Source: an uncultured Eubacteriales bacterium (GTDB lineage Bacteria; Bacillota_I; Bacilli_A; RF39; UBA660). Taken from it: a DNA stretch of 11,347 bases. Location: contig ONXO01000002.1 of assembly GCA_900321795.1 (NCBI GenBank), forward strand, positions 1-11,347, given 5' to 3'. The notes beneath the pieces are model-generated. The model was given only the letters and a program-made list of their open reading frames with translations. It was not told the origin of the DNA and searched no databases. Both the position numbers and the translations under genes were made by a program. Positions 6,962 through 11,347 of the stretch are shown here, piece by piece. Within the stretch, counting starts at the first letter, position 1, and each line of letters begins with the position of its first letter.

Positions 6962-7590
6962 TATATGCTTATGATATATTAGTAAACTTAAATGAAGATT
7001 TAATAGATTTCTATGACTGGAAAAGTACAGATGAACTAACTCACATAAGAAGAGTACCACTTTTTAAAGTTAATGATAAAACATACTTTGATCTACTATA
7101 TAAAAGAGTAAGAATAGATGAAGATGTAATGCTAATTATAAAAGAAAAAACTCAAGTTTTTACATCTAAAAGTTTAGAAACAATTACCTATGCAGCTAGC
7201 TTTACTAATGGATTAAATGCCTGTTTAATAACATTTGATTCAAAAGGCTTTACACATAAAAAGAGTAAATATCTTGTAAATGAAGAACTTGAAATAACCG
7301 AACTAGCTTGTAAGATGAGAGAAACCATAATTAACTATAATATAATAAACAACACTATACATTTAAACAATATGACTAGATATGAAAGAAGTAAATTAAA
7401 AATTATACTTGAAGAGCTAGATAAAATAAAAGATGATAATAAGAAAATAGATTATCTTTATTATGAATGGTTTGGAAAAGAAGAAAGTAACAATAAATAC
7501 ATAGAACTAATTAAATCACTTAAAGAAGCTTATACTCCAAAACACAATGAGTTTTTAGAAATACTAAATCTCTTAACATTACAAAAATAA
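6958..7590 (+). CDS. DUF3603/UPF0736 (YjbA-like) family protein, function unknown
   Basis: This 210-residue soluble protein resembles, from memory, the uncharacterised UPF0736 family (B. subtilis YjbA, DUF3603), which is typical of Bacilli. The supporting features are the N-terminal pattern MIYAYDILVN (1-10), a Phe/Tyr-rich DFYDW segment (17-21), RRVPLFKVND (31-40), a two-strand middle with ACLITFDSKGF (88-98), NNMTRYERSKLKIIL (137-151), and YLYYEWFG (166-173), which corresponds to the family's conserved Tyr-Trp/Glu-Trp region. It is somewhat shorter than the roughly 250 residues I associate with the family. AAAGGA at 6943-6948 precedes the start, which overlaps the stop of the small membrane protein gene. 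The molecular role is unknown. The assignment rests on recalled similarity and needs a profile search. Confidence 0.6.
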   Translation: MIYAYDILVNLNEDLIDFYDWKSTDELTHIRRVPLFKVNDKTYFDLLYKRVRIDEDVMLIIKEKTQVFTSKSLETITYAASFTNGLNACLITFDSKGFTHKKSKYLVNEELEITELACKMRETIINYNIINNTIHLNNMTRYERSKLKIILEELDKIKDDNKKIDYLYYEWFGKEESNNKYIELIKSLKEAYTPKHNEFLEILNLLTLQK

Positions 7591-7625
7591 TGTATACAAG
7601 AGATTTTTTTGTAAAGAATAATATT

Positions 7626-7633
7626 AGAGGTGA
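7626..7633 (+). promoter_or_regulatory. Ribosome binding site that sets the lipoprotein start at 7638
   Basis: AGAGGTGA at 7626-7633 lies 4 bases before ATG 7638. The in-frame ATG at 7590 has no such site, overlaps the previous stop codon, and would put 16 polar residues ahead of the signal peptide. Confidence 0.85.
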
Positions 7634-7637
7634 ACAA

Positions 7638-8180
7638 ATGAAAAAAATGTTAGTTGTCTTATCTTGCATGTGTTTACTAGTGGGTTGTTCATTTATGAAT
7701 AGTCCTAAAAAAGCAGTAGAAGAACTATTAAAAAAATATCAGTCATTAGATGAAGTAGTACTAAACGATTTAGAACTAACTAGTGAAAGTTCGGTATTTA
7801 CTGGCAGTAATCAAAGAAATGAGTATATGAAAGCTATGAAAATGCAGTACTCGGATTTAAAATATGAAATCACTAATGAAGAAGTAAATGGAGATGAAGC
7901 GGTTGTAACTGTAAAGATAAGTGTATATGATTTTTACAAAGTACAGAAAAAAGCAAGTGATTATTTAAATGCTCATATGGACGAGTTTATGACTGATGGA
8001 AATTTTGATAACAATAAGTTCATGTCTTACAAAATAAAACAAATGCAAGAAACATCTGAAAGAGTAGAATACACTATAAATGTTGATTTGAAAAAGAATG
8101 GTGATGAATGGAAAGCAGAAGCTTTTGATAGAACTACATTAGAAAAATTACATGGAACCTATAATTATGAACAAAATTAG
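7638..8180 (+). CDS. Lipoprotein with probable NTF2-like (DUF4878/DUF5105-type) domain
   Basis: A 180-residue secreted lipoprotein. The signal peptide is MKKMLVVLSCMCLLVGC, with lipobox L14-V-G-C17; Cys17 would be lipidated and anchor the protein to the outer face of the membrane. The mature part begins SPKKAVEELLKKYQ (22-35), a pattern common at the start of NTF2-like extracellular domains of Firmicutes lipoproteins. It continues with alternating strands (YEITNEEVNGDEAVVTVKI) and ends in a strand pair with EWKAE. The exact DUF is uncertain. It follows the DUF3603-like gene by 47 bases with no clear promoter or terminator between, so it is probably the third gene of that operon. The stop codon lies in the right arm of the terminator. 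No enzymatic residues stand out; a ligand-binding or wall-associated role is only a guess. Confidence 0.8.
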   Translation: MKKMLVVLSCMCLLVGCSFMNSPKKAVEELLKKYQSLDEVVLNDLELTSESSVFTGSNQRNEYMKAMKMQYSDLKYEITNEEVNGDEAVVTVKISVYDFYKVQKKASDYLNAHMDEFMTDGNFDNNKFMSYKIKQMQETSERVEYTINVDLKKNGDEWKAEAFDRTTLEKLHGTYNYEQN

Positions 8181-8190
8181 GTTCTTTTTT
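8154..8190 (+). terminator. Terminator after the lipoprotein gene
   Basis: GGAACCTA (8154-8161) pairs with TAGGTTCT (8178-8185), a stem of 7 bp plus one G-T pair with a 16-base A+T-rich loop, followed by TTTTT to 8190. The stop TAG (8178-8180) is in the right arm. The large loop makes it less certain than the other terminators here. Confidence 0.6.
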
Positions 8191-8213
8191 ATTGCATTAG
8201 TACATAAATTAAA

Positions 8214-9275
8214 ATGATGAAAAAGATAATATTTATATTAATTTTGTTCTTAGTTCCACTAAATATAAAAGCATTAGAAAGTTATATAGTGATGGATACA
8301 GCATCAGGAAGAATACTGGCAAGTTCAAATAAAGATGAAAAAATGTTAATAGCTAGTACAACAAAAATTATGACCACAATTGTAGCTCTAGAACACGCAG
8401 ATACAACAAGTGTAATATGTGCGAAAGAAGAAATAAAAAGTGTATATGGATCTATGATATATTTAGATAAAGGTGAATGCATGACACTTTATGATTTATT
8501 GGTAGGACTTATGCTTAGAAGTGGAAACGATGCTGCTATTACTATTGCAACTAACACTTTGGGCTATGATAAGTTTATAAACGAAATGAATGAAACAGCA
8601 TCAAGAATAGGAATGAAAAACACGCACTTTGAAAATCCACATGGACTCGATGATGAAACTAAAAACATCTCAACGGCTTATGATTTATCATTATTAATGA
8701 GATACGCTATGCAAAACAAAATATTCAAAGAAATAACAAAAACAAAAAAATATACAGCAACGTCAAATTTAGAAACCCATCTATGGTTTAATAAAAATAA
8801 GCTATTAACTTCATATAAATTTGCTACTGGAGGAAAAATAGGATATACAACTAAATCAGGACACATATTTGTATCAAGTAGCTCTAAAGCTAATGAAGAT
8901 TTAATAATAGTAACTATGAAAGATGATGATCAATTCACTACACATAAAAATCTTTATGAAAAATACTATAAAATCTATGATAAATATAAAGTGCTTGATA
9001 GATATACTTTCCTGCTTAGTGAAGATTATTACAAAGACTATCATTTATATATAAAAGAAGACATAAATGTAATGCTAAAAAAAGAAGAATTAAACAAAAT
9101 AGATATTAAGTTTGAATTAGTAAAAAAGAAAAAAATAAATAATTCTGATGTAGTAGGAAGTGCTAAAATTTATGTTGATGGTGTGTACATAACAGAAACA
9201 AAAATATATGCTTTAAAAAATGAAAAAAAGACTGATTCTTTATTTAAAAGAATAAAAGATTTATTTTCTATGTGA
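8214..9275 (+). CDS. dacA: Serine-type D-Ala-D-Ala carboxypeptidase (S11 family, low-molecular-weight PBP)
   Basis: S11 enzymes remove the terminal D-Ala from peptidoglycan pentapeptides outside the cell and so limit cross-linking. The 353-residue protein starts with a signal peptide (about 1-20, MMKKIIFILILFLVPLNIKA). The catalytic domain has S48-T-T-K51 (nucleophile and general base), S103-G-N105 in MLRSGNDAA, and FENPHGLDD, which is typical of the family. The third motif reads K208-I-G210 in GGKIGYT where KTG is usual. A beta-rich C-terminal domain (about 255-335) resembles the PBP5 C-terminal domain, and the protein ends in a basic amphipathic stretch (SLFKRIKDLFSM) that may attach it to the membrane. 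No Shine-Dalgarno site is visible before ATG 8214 or ATG 8217, and an in-frame TAA at 8205 blocks any ATG, GTG or TTG start further upstream. Family is sure; which dac paralog it is remains uncertain. Confidence 0.93.
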   Translation: MMKKIIFILILFLVPLNIKALESYIVMDTASGRILASSNKDEKMLIASTTKIMTTIVALEHADTTSVICAKEEIKSVYGSMIYLDKGECMTLYDLLVGLMLRSGNDAAITIATNTLGYDKFINEMNETASRIGMKNTHFENPHGLDDETKNISTAYDLSLLMRYAMQNKIFKEITKTKKYTATSNLETHLWFNKNKLLTSYKFATGGKIGYTTKSGHIFVSSSSKANEDLIIVTMKDDDQFTTHKNLYEKYYKIYDKYKVLDRYTFLLSEDYYKDYHLYIKEDINVMLKKEELNKIDIKFELVKKKKINNSDVVGSAKIYVDGVYITETKIYALKNEKKTDSLFKRIKDLFSM

Positions 9276-9303
9276 CTGGTAAGTATTGGTACTTATCAGT
9301 TTT
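9275..9303 (+). terminator. Strong rho-independent terminator after the carboxypeptidase gene
   Basis: ACTGGTAAGTA (9275-9285) pairs with TACTTATCAGT (9290-9300), an 11-bp stem with a single G-T pair and the tetraloop TTGG, followed by a short T-rich tail (TTTTCC counting the last stem base). The stem begins at the last base of the stop codon. The tail runs directly into the ftsA promoter. Confidence 0.8.
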
Positions 9304-9305
9304 CC

Positions 9306-9334
9306 TTGTTTATGAAAGTAAAGTTTGATATAAT
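9306..9334 (+). promoter_or_regulatory. Promoter of ftsA-ftsZ (extended -10)
   Basis: A perfect TATAAT at 9329-9334 is preceded by TGA, making a full extended -10 (TGnTATAAT). Seventeen bases upstream is TTGTTT (9306-9311), a half-matching -35. An extended -10 can compensate for a weak -35. The leader is short, with AGAGAGG at 9346-9352 as the ribosome binding site. Confidence 0.7.
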
Positions 9335-9357
9335 GTTAATGAAATAGAGAGGTTTAT

Positions 9358-10587
9358 ATGAAACAAATAATAACAAGTATAGATTTAGGTTCTGATTCAA
9401 TAAAACTTGTAGTTGGAGAAATTCATAATGATAAAATATATGTTTTGTCAAGCAATTACGAAAAAAGTAAAGGCATTAAACAAGGTGTAGTTATAAATGA
9501 AGAAGAAGCTAGTAAATCTTTGAAAAGCATAGTAAAGAAAACGGAAGAAGAACTTAATATAAAAATTAAAAAAGTAGTCTTAACAGTTCCTTCCTATTCA
9601 GCAGTGTTTATCAAAGGAGAGGGATACACAGCTGTTGAAGATACTGTTACAGGAGAAGATATAACTAAAGCATTACAATCTAGTGTATACAACAGAGTAT
9701 CTACTAATTTAGAACTTGTAAGTGTAACTCCAAAAGATTTTACATTAGATAATGAAGCAGTTGTTAAAGACCCAAAAGGTAAAAAAACAACTAGATTACT
9801 TGTTAACTCTATTTTGGCAACAGTACCTAAAAGAAACATTGAAAGTGCAATTGAATTATTAGAAAAGAATGATATTAGAGTGGTTGATTTAACATTTGGC
9901 ATTCTTGGAGATTATTATGCATACAAAACAAAAGAAATGATAGGAAAAACTGGTGCAGTAATAAACATTGGAGAATATAAAACAGAAATAGGAATAGTTA
10001 ATGATGATATTCTTGTGGCGAGTGATGTAATTGATTTAGGTGGAAGAAATATAGATAGAGATATAAGCTATATTTACGATATACCAATTGAAGAAAGCAA
10101 AAAGCTAAAAGAAGAATTTGCAATAAGCTATAAATCAAAAACCAGTGCAACTGAAACTAGAGAAGTATTGACAAAAGAAGAAGAAACCATTAAAATAAAT
10201 CAATATGAGGTTAGTGAGATTGTTTATTCTAGAATAAGAGAAATACTAGAAGCTTCAAAAAAATCAATTAATCTCTTAACAAAAGGAGAAATTAGTTATA
10301 TAATTATAACAGGTGGTACAACACAAATAGAAGGATTTCAAAAAGTTTATAGTGAAATCTTTGGAAAAGATAAAAAGGTTAACGAGCTTAAAGTACTTGG
10401 ATGTAGGAACAACAAATATAGTACAAGCTTAGGATTTATTAAACTTTATAGCGAAAAGCTAAAGTTTAGAGAAAAAGAAGCTTATACTGTTAGTGAAGAA
10501 GATGCAGAAAGCCTTAGTACTGAGAAGAAAAAAATAGATGAAAATAGTTTACTTGGAAAAGTTTATGGATACTTTTTCGATAATTAG
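9358..10587 (+). CDS. ftsA: Cell division protein FtsA, actin-like Z-ring membrane tether
   Basis: FtsA is a peripheral membrane protein of the actin superfamily that anchors FtsZ filaments and recruits later division proteins. The 409-residue length is typical. Phosphate-1 loop: SIDLGSDSIKLVVGE (7-21). The FtsA-specific 1C domain covers about 82-160. The phosphate-2 region is GAVINIGEYKTEIGIV (199-214), where the usual Asp-Ile-Gly-Gly-Gly-Thr is replaced. After it comes DLGGRNIDRDISYIYDIP (226-243), and the adenosine loop is YIIITGGTTQIEGF (314-327). A charged linker leads to a C-terminal amphipathic helix (NSLLGKVYGYFFDN, 396-409), the expected membrane-targeting sequence. AGAGAGG lies 5 bases before the ATG. 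ftsZ follows 11 bases after the stop, the standard gene order. No ftsQ or mur gene lies just upstream. Confidence 0.93.
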   Translation: MKQIITSIDLGSDSIKLVVGEIHNDKIYVLSSNYEKSKGIKQGVVINEEEASKSLKSIVKKTEEELNIKIKKVVLTVPSYSAVFIKGEGYTAVEDTVTGEDITKALQSSVYNRVSTNLELVSVTPKDFTLDNEAVVKDPKGKKTTRLLVNSILATVPKRNIESAIELLEKNDIRVVDLTFGILGDYYAYKTKEMIGKTGAVINIGEYKTEIGIVNDDILVASDVIDLGGRNIDRDISYIYDIPIEESKKLKEEFAISYKSKTSATETREVLTKEEETIKINQYEVSEIVYSRIREILEASKKSINLLTKGEISYIIITGGTTQIEGFQKVYSEIFGKDKKVNELKVLGCRNNKYSTSLGFIKLYSEKLKFREKEAYTVSEEDAESLSTEKKKIDENSLLGKVYGYFFDN

Positions 10588-10592
10588 GGAGG
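10586..10592 (+). promoter_or_regulatory. Ribosome binding site of ftsZ
   Basis: AGGGAGG at 10586-10592, 6 bases before ATG 10599, is the strongest Shine-Dalgarno match in the window and overlaps the stop codon of ftsA (10585-10587). A strong site fits the need for much more FtsZ than FtsA from one transcript. Confidence 0.85.
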
Positions 10593-10598
10593 ACTAAT

Positions 10599-11347
10599 AT
10601 GAATAATTTAGAAATGTTACAAGTAGCAAAGATTAAAGTTATTGGTGTAGGTGGAGGCGGATGTAATGCTGTAAACCGAATGATACAATCAGGGCTTCGT
10701 GGTGTAGAGTTTATTGTTGCCAACACTGATTTACAAGTGCTAAATACAAGCTTAGCTGAAACAAAATTACAAATAGGTGTATCTATTACAGATGGTTTAG
10801 GTGCTGGTAATGATCCTGAAGTAGGTAGAGAAGCAGCTTTAGAAAGCAGAAACGAAATAGAAGACGCTTTAAGAGGAGCTGACATGGTATTCGTTACATG
10901 TGGTCTTGGTGGAGGAACTGGTACAGGTGCTGCACCAGTTATAGCCGAGATAGCTCAAGGACTTGGTGCTTTAACAGTAGCAATAGTTACTAAACCTTTC
11001 AAGTTTGAAGGTAAAAAAAGAATGGACCATGCACTACTTGGACTAGATGAACTTAAAAAACACGTTGATACATTTGTAGTAATTCCAAATGATAGATTAA
11101 GAGATATAATAGATAAATCAACTCCGATGGTAGATGCATTTAAAGAAGTTGATAATGTACTAAGATTAGGCGTTCAATCAATATCTGACCTTATAAGTGT
11201 CCCAGGACTAGTTAACCTAGACTTCGCAGATGTTAAAACAATAATGGCAGCTCGTGGACAAGCTTTAATAGGAATTGGTGTTGGATTTGGTGAAAACAGA
11301 GCTATAGAAGCAGCTAAACAAGCAGTTTCTTCACCACTTCTTGAAAC
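10599..11347 (+). CDS. ftsZ: Cell division protein FtsZ (3' end beyond the window)
   Basis: FtsZ is the tubulin-like GTPase that forms the division ring. The first 249 residues are present, covering the GTP-binding domain and part of the GTPase-activating domain. Visible motifs: KVIGVGGGGCNAVNRM (13-28), NTDLQVLN (42-49), GLGAGNDPEVG (66-76), the tubulin signature GGGTGTG (104-110), TKPFKFEGKKRM, and the T7 loop NLDFADVKTIM with the catalytic Asp residues. The reading frame is open to the window end at SSPLLE, about 60-70% through a typical FtsZ. Small departures from the usual sequence are Asp65 before GLGAG, where Lys or Arg is common, and Cys-Gly-Leu before GGGTGTG in place of Ala-Gly-Met. 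Neither removes a known catalytic residue. It forms an operon with ftsA. Confidence 0.97.
   Translation, partial: MNNLEMLQVAKIKVIGVGGGGCNAVNRMIQSGLRGVEFIVANTDLQVLNTSLAETKLQIGVSITDGLGAGNDPEVGREAALESRNEIEDALRGADMVFVTCGLGGGTGTGAAPVIAEIAQGLGALTVAIVTKPFKFEGKKRMDHALLGLDELKKHVDTFVVIPNDRLRDIIDKSTPMVDAFKEVDNVLRLGVQSISDLISVPGLVNLDFADVKTIMAARGQALIGIGVGFGENRAIEAAKQAVSSPLLE

Noticed and set aside
7579..7614. A/T hairpin (TTACAAAAA with TTTTTTTGTAA) between the DUF3603-like and lipoprotein genes as a terminator
   Set aside because: The stem has a single G-C pair, an 18-base loop and no T tail after the stem, so it is unlikely to stop transcription.
7590..7637. ATG at 7590 as start of the lipoprotein gene
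   Set aside because: It has no ribosome binding site, overlaps the preceding stop and would hide the signal peptide behind 16 polar residues. ATG 7638 has AGAGGTGA.
9273..9275. TGA read as tryptophan, as in Mycoplasma
   Set aside because: TGA ends the carboxypeptidase gene exactly at its terminator and also ends the 69-residue protein in an ATGA overlap, while TGG codes Trp in the window.
10514..10885. Long minus-strand reading frames opposite ftsA/ftsZ, dacA and the coiled-coil genes
   Set aside because: Each lies opposite a well-supported gene, lacks a ribosome binding site and has the Ser/Phe/Leu-rich composition expected of the reverse of Glu/Lys-rich coding DNA.

Overview
The window is A+T-rich DNA. 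Arginine is mostly AGA and isoleucine is often ATA. TGG encodes tryptophan and TGA is a stop (it ends the D,D-carboxypeptidase gene and the 69-residue membrane protein gene), so the standard bacterial code applies. SD-type ribosome binding sites, a lipoprotein signal peptide, peptidoglycan genes (uppP, D,D-carboxypeptidase), an ftsA-ftsZ pair and a DUF3603/UPF0736-like protein known from Bacilli all point to a low-GC, walled Bacillota. A reduced, probably host-associated Bacilli lineage of the RF39/RFN20 type is my inference, not something proven here.

Layout. Bases 1-2880, plus strand: the 3' part of rmuC, a two-pass membrane protein with a possible PH-like cytoplasmic domain, and a stomatin/slipin-type SPFH protein, closed by a terminator. 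Bases 2918-5743, plus strand: a clear promoter drives two tandem, translationally coupled, paralogous coiled-coil proteins of unknown function, closed by a terminator. Bases 5751-6630, minus strand: uppP with its own promoter and terminator, convergent with the coiled-coil pair. Bases 6740-8190, plus strand: a small two-pass membrane protein overlapping a DUF3603-like gene by ATGA, then an NTF2-like-type lipoprotein and a terminator. Bases 8214-9311, plus strand: a secreted D-Ala-D-Ala carboxypeptidase (family S11) without a visible Shine-Dalgarno site, and a strong terminator. Bases 9306-11347, plus strand: promoter, ftsA, and ftsZ running off the window.

Much of the window concerns the envelope and division. 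UppP recycles the undecaprenyl carrier, the S11 enzyme trims peptidoglycan stem peptides, FtsZ forms the division ring and FtsA tethers it to the membrane. The SPFH protein and the two-pass membrane protein may organise the membrane. The least explained part is the pair of acidic-tailed coiled-coil paralogs. They share an N-terminal helix, a recurring element of about 30 residues and a C-terminal Lys-x-(x)-Trp motif, and they match no family I recognise. Two conserved proteins have changes at key sites: a KIG in place of KTG in the carboxypeptidase, and a degenerate phosphate-2 loop in FtsA. There is no gene-free stretch longer than 300 bases, and I saw no mobile element, CRISPR array, tRNA or rRNA.
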